Source: Promethearchaeota archaeon (lineage in GTDB: Archaea > Asgardarchaeota > Lokiarchaeia > Sigynarchaeales > SOKP01). From it: a stretch of 64,000 nucleotides of DNA. The notes beneath the pieces were generated by a model. That model ran no database searches and was not told the origin of the DNA. It was given only the letters and a program-made list of their open reading frames with translations. The position numbers and the translations under genes were made by a program. Positions 1 to 8,154 of this stretch are shown here, piece after piece (positions within the stretch are counted from its first letter, which is position 1; every line of letters starts with the position of its first letter). Location of the stretch: assembly GCA_013375495.1 (NCBI GenBank), contig JABXKC010000018.1, positions 1 through 64,000 on the forward strand, in the 5' to 3' direction.

Positions 1-822
1 ATTGGTCCAAAAACTTTCAATATCGACATCTTTTGGTATCTCACCGGCCACTTTAGCCTTATTAAACGGTTCCACCAAGTAGGTTGTAAAAGAGGATTCT
101 TCCTTTCCAGAAGTTTCGCCCCAATCTCCTATACTACTAGGATTTAGGTAGATATACATTAGAAACTTACCTATGTTGATTCCACTACAACCCCAATTAA
201 CGGTTACCGACATTAACTCGTTCTTCGGGTTTTTTCGAAACGGAACTCCTGAATGATATGCAATGTCGGCATCACCCGTAGCATCGATAACTCGTTTAGC
301 CATGATAGCTTGCCTTCCTGATTTACTTTCCGTTATAACTCCTTTAATAGTTTGATCTTCCATTATCGTATCAACAGCTGTGCAATGAAGTAATGGTGTA
401 ATATTCGCCTCTTGTACGAGTTTGTCTGCTATATATTTAAAGATTTCAGTATCTAGCACTTCGTAGGTGGGTTTCCCATCAACTATTAATCCTTCTTGTT
501 CTAAAACTTTTACCATATCTTTATTCTTTACATTTCCGAATATATTTATGCTTCCATTCATTTTTTTCGCTATTGTTTCGAATTCCAAGCCAATTCCACC
601 CGCATCTACTGTATTTGCGTATCGGTACCAAGCAATGGTTCCAATCATCGCTTGCGTTATAACTCCTCCAAAACACCCGTATCTTTCCACGAGCATAGTA
701 TCAACACCTTCTCTTGCGGCAGCTAACGCAGCAGAGAGCCCTGCGGGTCCACCACCTAATACTAAAACATCAGTTTCCGTTAAAATTGGTATTTTTCTTG
801 ATGGTTCTTCAATAAAGCTCAA
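1..822 (-). CDS. FAD-dependent oxidoreductase, 3' part outside the window
   Basis: The reading frame is open from a TTG at 822 to the window edge, 274 codons without a stop; an in-frame TAA lies just upstream of the TTG, which makes it the likely start. About 18 residues in comes a dinucleotide-binding motif (VLGGGPAGLSAALAAA) followed by a Glu-Arg (LVERYGCFGG), typical of the FAD_oxidored family of flavoproteins related to succinate dehydrogenase/HdrA-type subunits. Further on a second FAD-contact motif (RVIDATGDADIAYHSG) is visible. It is probably a cytoplasmic redox enzyme; the substrate cannot be told. The C-terminal part is missing, so attached Fe-S or other domains cannot be excluded. 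Confidence 0.85.
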   Translation of the reverse strand, partial: MSFIEEPSRKIPILTETDVLVLGGGPAGLSAALAAAREGVDTMLVERYGCFGGVITQAMIGTIAWYRYANTVDAGGIGLEFETIAKKMNGSINIFGNVKNKDMVKVLEQEGLIVDGKPTYEVLDTEIFKYIADKLVQEANITPLLHCTAVDTIMEDQTIKGVITESKSGRQAIMAKRVIDATGDADIAYHSGVPFRKNPKNELMSVTVNWGCSGINIGKFLMYIYLNPSSIGDWGETSGKEESSFTTYLVEPFNKAKVAGEIPKDVDIESFWTN

Positions 823-976
823 GATTAATTATCTCTTTATGGTGATTTAACTGAGATTATGAAAGATTGAATTTCAAATTTCTTACCTAACTTACATTTT
901 TGTAAATCTTTAAATATCATATTACTATATTTTTCTTTGGTTTTGAGACCAATTTTAAGAAAAATTACATATTTAA

Positions 977-982
977 GGAGGT
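977..982 (+). promoter_or_regulatory. Shine-Dalgarno GGAGGT for the 990 gene
   Basis: A full GGAGGT lies 7 bases before the ATG at 990. It fixes the start of the short gene and shows that at least some messages here use leadered initiation. Confidence 0.7.
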
Positions 983-989
983 AAGGAAT

Positions 990-1313
990 ATGCCATATAT
1001 TATTGTAACCGCCTGGATTCCTATTAGTAAGGGAGGCGAATCCGCTGAGAAATACATGGAGGTTAGGAAAGAATTTCCTGTTGATAGATCTCTTACAAAA
1101 GAAGTTCTTCAAGGTGCTTTAAAGGTTAAAAGAGATATGATAAAATCGATATCTATATCTGAAGTAAAACCGGGTAAACTTGATGAGGCACTTATCCGTC
1201 AACAGAATTCCATGATACCTTTCCATGACATTGAAGGATACGAATACAAGATTGAAGTTTTCTTCAGTTATCCTGAGTCATTTGGGATGATTGGATTGAA
1301 GGCACCTGAATAA
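990..1313 (+). CDS. Small conserved protein of unknown function (paralog of 44979-45317)
   Basis: 107 residues, with a strong ribosome-binding site fixing the start. I do not recognise a named family. It is clearly related to the protein at 44979-45317: both have an aromatic/Pro motif near the N-terminus, a middle segment with a Gly-Lys/Gly-Met followed by Glu-Ala-Leu, and the same C-terminal pattern (YKIE, then six to nine residues, then a Gly and a terminal APE). Alternating hydrophobic beta-strand and helix patterns suggest a small alpha/beta fold, perhaps a ferredoxin-like dimer. It stands alone, followed by a T-run. Function is unknown. Confidence 0.75.
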   Translation: MPYIIVTAWIPISKGGESAEKYMEVRKEFPVDRSLTKEVLQGALKVKRDMIKSISISEVKPGKLDEALIRQQNSMIPFHDIEGYEYKIEVFFSYPESFGMIGLKAPE

Positions 1314-1327
1314 TAAGCATTAAATCC

Positions 1328-1337
1328 TTTTTTTTTT
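1328..1337 (+). terminator. T-run after the 990 gene
   Basis: Ten consecutive T residues start 14 bases after the stop codon, as in intrinsic archaeal termination. No hairpin is needed or seen. Confidence 0.4.
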
Positions 1338-1410
1338 AATTTATCTCTCTACTGAGAAATTTCAAATTCAATTCAAATCTTTTTTATATTGGAATGTTTT
1401 ATCTTACTTT

Positions 1411-2571
1411 ATGAGTATCCTAAACATATTAATTGAGATTGAGCTAAAACTTAAGCAATACAAGGTACAATTTATTTTTCTGTTCTTATTTTGGTTTGCA
1501 GGCTTTTCTGTATTTCTCGTTATCGAACCAAACCATACTTTCTGGGAATATGTCTTATTCTCTTTAACTGTACGACGTCCCGAGAACGCAGGAGATTTTA
1601 CAAACTTTTACTCTTTAGTATGGCCAATCTTATTGGAAGTAATTGTGTTTGGATTTATCATGGGCGAGTTATTAGAGAAATATAATCCCATTATAACCAG
1701 TAGAATTTTATCTAAACACAAACGAAACCATACTGTTGTTATTGGATTTCATCACTTAACAGAGAGGATTATTGAACATTGCATCGCTTATAAGGAATCG
1801 TTTTGTATCATCGAGGATCACGAAGAATTAGTAGAAGACTTAATCAATTTGGGTTGCCCTGTAGTTGTCGGGGACCCAACAGAAACAATCAACCTTGGGT
1901 TTGCAAGTGTAGGGAGAGCAAAAGAAGTTTTCATTGGTATCGATGATGCGAGAATTGCTCTAATATGTACGGAAAAAATTCGCAAAGTAAACAACAAGTG
2001 TCCAATTTATGTTCGCGCATTTGAAGATCACGTACAAGATTATCTCAAGCAACCTCCGTTAAACGCGATTTCATTTTCTACTTCTAAATGGGCGATGGAT
2101 GGAATACAAAAGTGGATCAAAGGTAAAAAAGGAAATGTTGTTGTAATTGGACGAGATAGTTTAACGCATCGAATTGCTTACAATGTATCTCTACAACCGG
2201 ATAGGGAAGTGTTCCTATTTGACGACGAGCACGACGGGATTGAGTTTTCTGTAAACGACCGATTACATTTCGTGGAAGAATTTGCGCGTTATTTAAGTGA
2301 TTTACAAGCTCACGTAAATTTAGAGGAGGTTACTCAAGCATTTATTTGCTGGAAACGAGATTCAGAGTTTGACGAATCGCTTTATCTTACTTCAAAGCTT
2401 AGATTACGTTATCCCCATATAGAGATATTCGTGAGAATTTTTGATGAAGAACTCGTAGATTTAGTTGAAAACTATAAAGCCAAAACCTTTTCAACATCAT
2501 CCAATGCTTTTAAGAAGCTTCAAGAACTAGTTCCTCCTTTTTCCGCTATTGCTCCTAAGTTCGACGATTGA
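1411..2571 (+). CDS. Two-TM, double RCK/TrkA-N protein, potassium channel-like
   Basis: 386 residues. Two membrane segments (about residues 17-38 and 68-90) flank a short loop in the place of a channel pore, followed by two tandem TrkA-N/RCK Rossmann domains. The first begins with HTVVIGFHHLTERI (about 107-120) and has an acidic strand end (IIEDHEEL); the second begins with NVVVIGRDSLTHRI. This is the layout of MthK/Castor-Pollux-type channels. The canonical TVGYG/TxGxGD selectivity filter is absent: the loop reads TVRRPENAGDFTNF. It may be a non-selective or gating subunit, or a nucleotide-sensing membrane protein. Potassium transport is therefore not assured. Confidence 0.75.
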   Translation: MSILNILIEIELKLKQYKVQFIFLFLFWFAGFSVFLVIEPNHTFWEYVLFSLTVRRPENAGDFTNFYSLVWPILLEVIVFGFIMGELLEKYNPIITSRILSKHKRNHTVVIGFHHLTERIIEHCIAYKESFCIIEDHEELVEDLINLGCPVVVGDPTETINLGFASVGRAKEVFIGIDDARIALICTEKIRKVNNKCPIYVRAFEDHVQDYLKQPPLNAISFSTSKWAMDGIQKWIKGKKGNVVVIGRDSLTHRIAYNVSLQPDREVFLFDDEHDGIEFSVNDRLHFVEEFARYLSDLQAHVNLEEVTQAFICWKRDSEFDESLYLTSKLRLRYPHIEIFVRIFDEELVDLVENYKAKTFSTSSNAFKKLQELVPPFSAIAPKFDD

Positions 2572-2722
2572 ATTTCAAGATTTTTATTCCCCTTTTTTCT
2601 TTTCAATGTAAGAATAAACCGTCGAATTATTAAAAATAGGTAAAAAATTGATAAATTCTACATCATTTGAAAATTTACAAGTTATTAGGAATATTGCCAA
2701 GAACAAGTTAAGGATATAAATT

Positions 2723-3559
2723 ATGAGTATGCAAGGAAAAATATGTATTGTAACCGGTGCGAATTCCGGTATAGGTAAGGCAACAGCTATTGGTTTAGCA
2801 AAATTGAACGCCACTGTTGTAATGCTTTGTCGTTCCAAAGAGACGGGGGTAGTAGCGCAAAGAGAGATAATTGAACTGACTGGAAATAATAATGTGGATT
2901 TATTTTTATGTGATTTATCTTCTCAACAAGAGATTCGAAACTTCGCGACCGAATTCCAGAAAAAATATCAAAAACTGCATGTGTTAATTAATAACGCTGG
3001 AGTTATGAAAAAACAGGGAACAGAGTCCATCGATGGGTACGAGATGAATTTTGCTGTAAACCATCTTGCACCATTTCTACTAACGAATTTATTACTTGAA
3101 ATCTTAAAAAAAAGCGCTCCAAGCCGTATTATTAATGTAAGTTCAGCCGCACATAGAATGGCAAAACTGGATTTTAATGATCTCCAATGTTCAAATAAAA
3201 AAATGCGCTTGATGAGTATTTACGGTAATTCTAAACTAGCTTTAACTTTAGTATCATACGAATTGAGCAGACGACTAGAAGGGACAAAAGTAACCGTTAA
3301 TATAGTTCATCCGGGTATGATTGATACCAATTTGGGTCGAGACATGTCCAAATTCAGTCAGAAATTTGGAAAAGGTTTTTTTAAAAAGCCAGAAGTAGGC
3401 GCTGAAACTTCCATTTATTTAGCAAGCTCTCCAGAAGTAGAAGGAATAACCGGAAAGTACTATACGAAAAAGGAGCAAAAACAATCTTCTAAAGAATCCT
3501 GCAACGAGGAATACGCTAAAAAATTGTGGGAGATAAGCGAAGAGATGACAAACCTCTAA
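2723..3559 (+). CDS. Short-chain dehydrogenase/reductase, retinol dehydrogenase-like
   Basis: 278 residues, a typical classical SDR length. Visible motifs are the cofactor loop TGANSGIG (residues 11-18), the NNAG strand, the NVSSAAH segment holding the catalytic Ser, YGNSK as the YxxxK active site, and a PG motif (HPGMIDTNLG) after strand 6. An Arg after the second strand (LCRSKE) suggests NADP preference. The overall pattern, with a long helix after HPG, resembles the RDH11-13/WW-oxidoreductase-like group that reduces aldehydes or ketones. It is a cytoplasmic single gene; the substrate is unknown. Confidence 0.88.
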   Translation: MSMQGKICIVTGANSGIGKATAIGLAKLNATVVMLCRSKETGVVAQREIIELTGNNNVDLFLCDLSSQQEIRNFATEFQKKYQKLHVLINNAGVMKKQGTESIDGYEMNFAVNHLAPFLLTNLLLEILKKSAPSRIINVSSAAHRMAKLDFNDLQCSNKKMRLMSIYGNSKLALTLVSYELSRRLEGTKVTVNIVHPGMIDTNLGRDMSKFSQKFGKGFFKKPEVGAETSIYLASSPEVEGITGKYYTKKEQKQSSKESCNEEYAKKLWEISEEMTNL

Positions 3560-3700
3560 ATTTTAAATTTTAGTATTTCTAAATTTCATTTTCACTCCGA
3601 TCGAGTAGTTTTACACCGTGAGTTTCACATTATATATTAATACCTGTTATTATTTGTCATATTTAGTAAAAAATGCACGTAATTAAAAAAAACCTATAAA

Positions 3701-4654
3701 GTGACTAATACTATAGAAAAAATGGATCAAAATAAAATAATCCAAGATTTTTACGAAAAATTAGAAGTCAAGGGTTATAAAGGAAAAATTGTCTCTGCTA
3801 AGCACCTTCCCGTGTTGCAAAACTCTATCAAAAAATTTCACGATCAAAAATTAATCGATCCAGATTTCTACGAAGAATACAAAGATTATTTCGAGTTTCA
3901 ACCAGAAGCGGAATTTGGAGAGATTAAGTCTCTTTTTATTATCACTGTTCCACAACCTCAATATAAAGTTGTTTTTCATTGGAATAAAAAAGAGGTTCCT
4001 CTAATAATTCCCCCAACTTATCTTCACAGTAGGGCTGTAATCAACAATATTAAAGCATTTCTAACAGAAATTTTAAAGCCATATGGTTATAGTGTAGAAT
4101 TTGCTCTAGTCCCTCAAAAAACCCTGGCAGTACGCGTTGGATTGGCGGAATACGGAAGAAATAACATTACTTATGTACCTGGTATGGGTAGTTTTCATCG
4201 ACCCTCGACATTTTATACGGACTTCCCTTATGACGAAGACAATTGGCAGGAACTACGGATGATGGACTTATGTAAGGAGTGTTCAGCGTGTGTTCGGAAA
4301 TGTCCAACTGGAACCATCACTGACGATCGTTTCCTCATTCGCGTTGAACGGTGTTTAACTTTTCATAACGAACACCCGGCAGATGTTCCTTTTCCGGATT
4401 GGATCGATCCCTCGTGGCACAACTGTTTAGTTGGATGCATGTATTGCCAAAAAGTGTGTCCCGCAAACAAAAAAGTTATGAATTGGGTAGAACCAGGGCC
4501 TACTTTTAGCGAAGATGAGACGAAGCTATTAGTGAATGGAAAAAGTATAGATATACTCCCCACGGAAACTAGAAAAAAAATTGAAAAACACGATTTGGAG
4601 AAATATTTGTACGTATATCCACGAAATTTAGGCGCTATTCTTAAAAGATACTAG
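3701..4654 (+). CDS. Epoxyqueuosine reductase-like 4Fe-4S protein
   Basis: 317 residues from a GTG at 3701; an in-frame ATG at 3722 is the alternative start. The C-terminal half carries two 4Fe-4S sites: Cys191, 194, 197, 201 (CKECSACVRKC) and Cys218, 242, 246, 249, 253 (LVGCMYCQKVCP). The N-terminal half has the DUF1730-type region ending in a segment around Arg/Glu/Tyr-Gly-Arg-Asn-Asn (LAEYGRNNITY), as in QueG and its relatives. QueG reduces epoxyqueuosine in tRNA using a cobalamin cofactor; many archaeal relatives have unknown substrates, and no queuosine genes lie next to it. It converges with the thioesterase gene, one base apart. Confidence 0.75.
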   Translation: MTNTIEKMDQNKIIQDFYEKLEVKGYKGKIVSAKHLPVLQNSIKKFHDQKLIDPDFYEEYKDYFEFQPEAEFGEIKSLFIITVPQPQYKVVFHWNKKEVPLIIPPTYLHSRAVINNIKAFLTEILKPYGYSVEFALVPQKTLAVRVGLAEYGRNNITYVPGMGSFHRPSTFYTDFPYDEDNWQELRMMDLCKECSACVRKCPTGTITDDRFLIRVERCLTFHNEHPADVPFPDWIDPSWHNCLVGCMYCQKVCPANKKVMNWVEPGPTFSEDETKLLVNGKSIDILPTETRKKIEKHDLEKYLYVYPRNLGAILKRY

Positions 4655-4655
4655 C

Positions 4656-5057
4656 CTACTTTCTTACGAATATCGAATAAGTGCCTAGAGCTTTTGCTAC
4701 AATTTGACCGTCGTTTAGTATTTCAGAATCCAAGGTTGCAACTTTTTTGCCTTGATGTATTACTCTTGTGTTGCAAGTAAGACTCCCCCCTTTTACAGCC
4801 TTAAAATAATTGATTTTGATTTCAATCGTTGCACAAATTTCATTTTTGCCCAAATTAGTATACGCAGCTGCCCCCATACCAGTATCTGCCATCGAATATA
4901 ACACACCTCCGTGGATTACCTTGTGAGGATTTAATAATTTGTCAACAACTTCTAGAGTGCATTGAGAATATCCTTTTTCGAGTTTTGTGAATTTCAAACC
5001 AATTAAGTCCCCAAACGGATGAAAACCTTTCATATTAAGGGGAGACTTTTTCGACAT
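4656..5057 (-). CDS. PaaI-type hotdog thioesterase
   Basis: 133 residues from the ATG at 5057; an upstream TTG at 5099 would add 14 hydrophobic residues that do not fit the family. The hotdog signature is clear: NPHKVIHGGVLYSMADTGMG, with the HGG turn and the Asp on the central helix as in PaaI/YbdB thioesterases, followed by strands CATIEIKINYFKAVK and GKKVATLDSEI. It likely hydrolyses aryl- or acyl-CoA thioesters as a cytoplasmic dimer or tetramer. It stands alone. Confidence 0.85.
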   Translation of the reverse strand: MSKKSPLNMKGFHPFGDLIGLKFTKLEKGYSQCTLEVVDKLLNPHKVIHGGVLYSMADTGMGAAAYTNLGKNEICATIEIKINYFKAVKGGSLTCNTRVIHQGKKVATLDSEILNDGQIVAKALGTYSIFVRK

Positions 5058-5164
5058 ATTAAGGTGTAATAAAATAATATTTAAGAATGTTCTGTTCAAA
5101 ACTGCTTTTTACCTTATTTCAGCCTTCTTTCTTAGAGAGAACAAACTTTAATGATGGCATAACA

Positions 5165-5195
5165 TTTAAATACGATATAGGATAGTACTATATCG
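5165..5195 (+). promoter_or_regulatory. Promoter and candidate MarR operator of the 5258-6529 operon
   Basis: A TATA-like TTTAAATA (5165-5172) is followed at once by a perfect inverted repeat: CGATATAG at 5173-5180 and CTATATCG at 5188-5195, with a 7-base spacer. The position between TATA box and expected transcription start, upstream of an operon that ends in a MarR gene, is what an autoregulatory operator would show. Binding is inferred. Confidence 0.5.
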
Positions 5196-5257
5196 AACAA
5201 TATAATAAAATTAAGCAATGAGAATGAAAATATAGATAGGTGCATGTATTGGGTAAA

Positions 5258-5587
5258 ATGTTATCTTATTGTGGTATCAATTGTACTGAGTGCCCAGAAT
5301 ATTTAGCTACTCAAAAAAATGACGAAAAAGAAATAAAGAAGATCGCAAACCAATGGTCAAGCGATGCGATGAAGTTTACACCCGAGGAAATTTATTGCGA
5401 TGGTTGCTCTAATGAGGGGAAACTTTTTAATTGGGCTCCAAAGTGCGATAAAAGGATTTGCTGCATAGATAAAAAATTAGAGAATTGCGCATATTGTGGT
5501 GATTATATTTGTTCCATTCTAAAAAACAGTCTTGATAAATCTCCGAGCGCTAAACAAAATTTAGAAGAAATTAAACAGAATCTTTAA
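5258..5587 (+). CDS. DUF3795 cysteine-rich protein
   Basis: About 109 residues from the ATG at 5258 (a GTG at 5240 is also possible). The N-terminal MLSYCGINCTECPEYLAT and later CDGC, CDKRICCIDK and CAYCGDYIC motifs match the DUF3795 family, small proteins with many conserved cysteines presumed to bind a metal or Fe-S centre. The first gene of an operon with a flavin-reductase-like protein and a MarR regulator, which suggests a redox or stress-response job. Biochemical function is not known for the family. Confidence 0.82.
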   Translation: MLSYCGINCTECPEYLATQKNDEKEIKKIANQWSSDAMKFTPEEIYCDGCSNEGKLFNWAPKCDKRICCIDKKLENCAYCGDYICSILKNSLDKSPSAKQNLEEIKQNL

Positions 5588-5609
5588 ACAACCTCTAAAA
5601 AATAATGAT

Positions 5610-6080
5610 GTGAAATTAATGAATGTGGAAGAAGCTAAAAAATTAGGATTAGAATTAATGGAAGAATCAAAAGCTGCAATTCTAACAACTATAGATCAAG
5701 ATGGTTCCCCAATAACGAGAGCGATGTTTAACCTAAGAAATAAAGAGCAATTCCCTGAATTTTCAGAACTTTTCGAAAAACAACAAAACAAATTTACAAT
5801 CTACATTTCAACTAATACTTCGTCAAGTAAGGTTACTCACCTTAGCAAAAATCCTAAAATGTGCGTCTATTTCTGCGATACAGATGATTTTAAGGGATTG
5901 ATGCTAGCAGGTCCCGCAGAAATTATTGACGATATAGAGATAAAAAAGAAAATATGGTTAGATTGGTGGACGCGATATTATCCAAAAGGATTAGAGGATT
6001 CAGATTATACGCTACTTCGATTGGAGCCAAAAAACGCAAGATTTTATTACAAATTAAATCAGGTTAATTTTGAGTTATGA
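5610..6080 (+). CDS. Pyridoxamine 5'-phosphate oxidase-like / general stress protein
   Basis: 156 residues from GTG at 5610; an ATG at 5619 is equally plausible. The split-barrel flavin-binding fold of the PNPOx/general stress protein 26 group is recognisable: AAILTTIDQDGSPITRAMFN at the N-terminus, a strand IYISTNTSSSK, then NPKMCVYFCDT and LMLAGPAEIIDD. Such proteins bind FMN, F420 or haem. The stop overlaps the start of the MarR gene by four bases (ATGA), so the two are translationally coupled. Confidence 0.82.
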   Translation: MKLMNVEEAKKLGLELMEESKAAILTTIDQDGSPITRAMFNLRNKEQFPEFSELFEKQQNKFTIYISTNTSSSKVTHLSKNPKMCVYFCDTDDFKGLMLAGPAEIIDDIEIKKKIWLDWWTRYYPKGLEDSDYTLLRLEPKNARFYYKLNQVNFEL

Positions 6081-6529
6081 GTGAAAAGATGTCTGATCAG
6101 CGTGAAGGTGGGTTCCTCCTAGCAAAAATACACCAAATCACTAACAGAATATTTAAACAGATGTTGAAGGAATATGGGATTAATGAGTTAAATCCAGGGC
6201 AAGGACGTATTTTGTTTGCGCTTTGGCAAAGTGATGATATCCCAATCAGTGAGTTATCAAAAAAAACTCAGTTAACAAAATCTTCATTAACAACTATGCT
6301 GGATAGACTTAAAAACGCAGGTTTTCTTAAGCTAGGGCCTGATAAGAATGATAGACGAATAAGCAGAGTCAAACTTTCTGAAAAGAGCAAGAACTTGCAG
6401 GAAAAATTTGTTGATGTGTCAAAAAAAATGACTGAGGTGTTCTACGGAACACTGAGTGAGGAAGAAATAGATCAATTCGAAGGATACCTAAGAAAGATTT
6501 TGAATAACCTATTAAATGCGAGAAAATAA
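6077..6529 (+). CDS. MarR-family transcriptional regulator
   Basis: 150 residues. The winged helix is plain: ISELSKKTQLTKSSLTTMLD is the helix-turn-helix, followed by the wing with the family signature Asp-x-Arg (KNDRRISRVKLSEKS). Flanking helices form the dimer interface. It probably binds as a dimer to an inverted repeat; one sits in the operon promoter at 5173-5195. MarR proteins usually respond to small phenolics, oxidants or metals; this one contains no cysteine, so thiol sensing is unlikely. Confidence 0.88.
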   Translation: MSEKMSDQREGGFLLAKIHQITNRIFKQMLKEYGINELNPGQGRILFALWQSDDIPISELSKKTQLTKSSLTTMLDRLKNAGFLKLGPDKNDRRISRVKLSEKSKNLQEKFVDVSKKMTEVFYGTLSEEEIDQFEGYLRKILNNLLNARK

Positions 6530-6724
6530 ACTTTAATTCTTTAATTACTTTTTTATTTTTTATTAAATCTATTAGAATTTATTACTATGATACTCCTAAG
6601 ACTATTTTCCAGAATTTTTTATTGAATCTTTTTTTTTGAAAATGGGGAATTCCAATTTTAATAAAACTTAATAAGCAAAATTGTTTTATAGTTGAGTAAG
6701 AAAAGAAATTTCATATCGATTACT

Positions 6725-7738
6725 ATGACGAACCAAATTAAAGCTACAAAATTCATGGACAGTATTTCTATTAAACATATAGTAAACCTTTCTATTGTGG
6801 ACATGATAATGCTACAACTACTTCTAAAACACGAAAAACCCGTAGTTAGGCATATTTTATATAACGAAATTTCTCAATTTTTATCCCAAGAAAAGCAAAA
6901 AGTTGTAAAATCAATAAAATTTGATAATCGTTCCCCTGGAGCTAAAGAATTTAAAAATCTTCTCGTTAAAGACAAAAAATTTTCAACATCGAGTTTCTAT
7001 AATAGTCTAAAAAATCTTGAAGGAAAAGGACTTGTAAATTCTAATAAAGATGAAAACGACAAAATACTATCTATTGAGGCAACTCAATACACAGAAGTTT
7101 TAATAAATACAATATCTAAGCACGTAATAAGATTTGGGTTGATTGAAACCGAAAAGAATAAAAATCTACCGGATATAATTAAAGAAGTAATCGAGAAAGA
7201 AATTTTAAATCTAAATGATAAAAAAAAATTAGGAACAGCATTGTATGTGTCGTTCGGTGATTATATTAATGCAAAATGCATAAAAAATCTCTTTAAAACG
7301 ACCGATAACTTATTCCTTCTACTAAAAAAAGATTTGGCTAAAACGGTTTCTAGGATTGGCTTGGAAAACATCCAAAATACATCTATTTTTAATAAGACTA
7401 TTCGAGAATCAGATAACTTTTTCGATATTGTTATCGTACCTTATCATTTCAAAAATACTGATTTTGAAGATGTATCTAAAGAGACAATTCTAAAAGAAGC
7501 GTTCCGAATTATTAAAGACAACGGAGTTGTATTAATTCACGGTTATACCGAATTACCTAATATTGACCATGCTTTGCTAAATATCTTTATCAACTGGATA
7601 AAAGATGTTTATACAGATACCGAAACAAGTTCTGAAACAGAGTTTAAAGAAGTATTAATTAATGCCGGTGCTAAGAATGTAAAAATCTTTGTGCATAAAG
7701 GCCATTTATTTGGAATAGGTCGAAAATCTAATACCTAA
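6725..7738 (+). CDS. Winged-helix regulator fused to a methyltransferase-like domain
   Basis: 337 residues from the ATG at 6725 (a TTG at 6692 would add 11). Residues roughly 20-130 look like a PadR/MarR-type winged helix (FSTSSFYNSLKNLEGKGLVN is the recognition helix and start of the wing). The C-terminal 170 residues follow the order of a class I SAM-methyltransferase Rossmann fold (TALYVSFGDYINAKCI, FDIVIVPYHF, EAFRIIKDNGVVLIHGY, EVLINAGAKNVKIF). The glycine-rich SAM loop is degenerate, so it may sense a ligand or bind SAM without catalysis. No partner gene is adjacent. Confidence 0.6.
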   Translation: MTNQIKATKFMDSISIKHIVNLSIVDMIMLQLLLKHEKPVVRHILYNEISQFLSQEKQKVVKSIKFDNRSPGAKEFKNLLVKDKKFSTSSFYNSLKNLEGKGLVNSNKDENDKILSIEATQYTEVLINTISKHVIRFGLIETEKNKNLPDIIKEVIEKEILNLNDKKKLGTALYVSFGDYINAKCIKNLFKTTDNLFLLLKKDLAKTVSRIGLENIQNTSIFNKTIRESDNFFDIVIVPYHFKNTDFEDVSKETILKEAFRIIKDNGVVLIHGYTELPNIDHALLNIFINWIKDVYTDTETSSETEFKEVLINAGAKNVKIFVHKGHLFGIGRKSNT

Positions 7739-8154
7739 AAATTCGGAGTATATAAACTTAGAATGAAATATCGACAGTTACTCTAAAAATTCCATCACAT
7801 AACATAGAAAGGTGCATGGAAGTTACGATTATTACTAAAAATACTGTAGAAAGGCTTTTTTAATTTTTTTATAGTGCAATAATATATACAAGCTAAGTAG
7901 TAGTATTATTAGAAATGCAGTGAAAAATAACTATATCGTATTAGATATGTCCAGAATAGTTGGATTCATAACTATTCTTACCTCATTTTAATTTGTCACG
8001 CCTAGTCTCTTATTTCCAAAAATGGAAACCCAATTTTCCAGAAAAAAAGTAATCTTTTATATATATGGAGAACATATTAATTTTATAACTAAAAATTTAT
8101 TTATAAAAATTTTAGTAAAAATCGATTAAAAGATTAAACGGATTGATAACAAAA
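7739..8154. other. 416-base intergenic region
   Basis: No gene or RNA is recognisable. It holds a perfect 9-base inverted repeat (7953-7961 with 7970-7978) and, close to the downstream gene, a TATA-like stretch near 8056-8066. The longest start-to-stop stretch beginning with ATG, near 7815, is only about 15 codons and is not credible. Confidence 0.5.
7953..7978. repeat. 9-base perfect inverted repeat
   Basis: AGAATAGTT (7953-7961) and AACTATTCT (7970-7978) are exact reverse complements with an 8-base spacer. It could be an operator for the membrane protein gene at 8155, but in DNA this AT-rich a few such repeats are expected by chance. Confidence 0.35.

Noticed and set aside
4363..4563. A 66-codon minus-strand frame inside the QueG-like gene
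   Set aside because: Shadow frame; the plus-strand frame has both full cysteine clusters.
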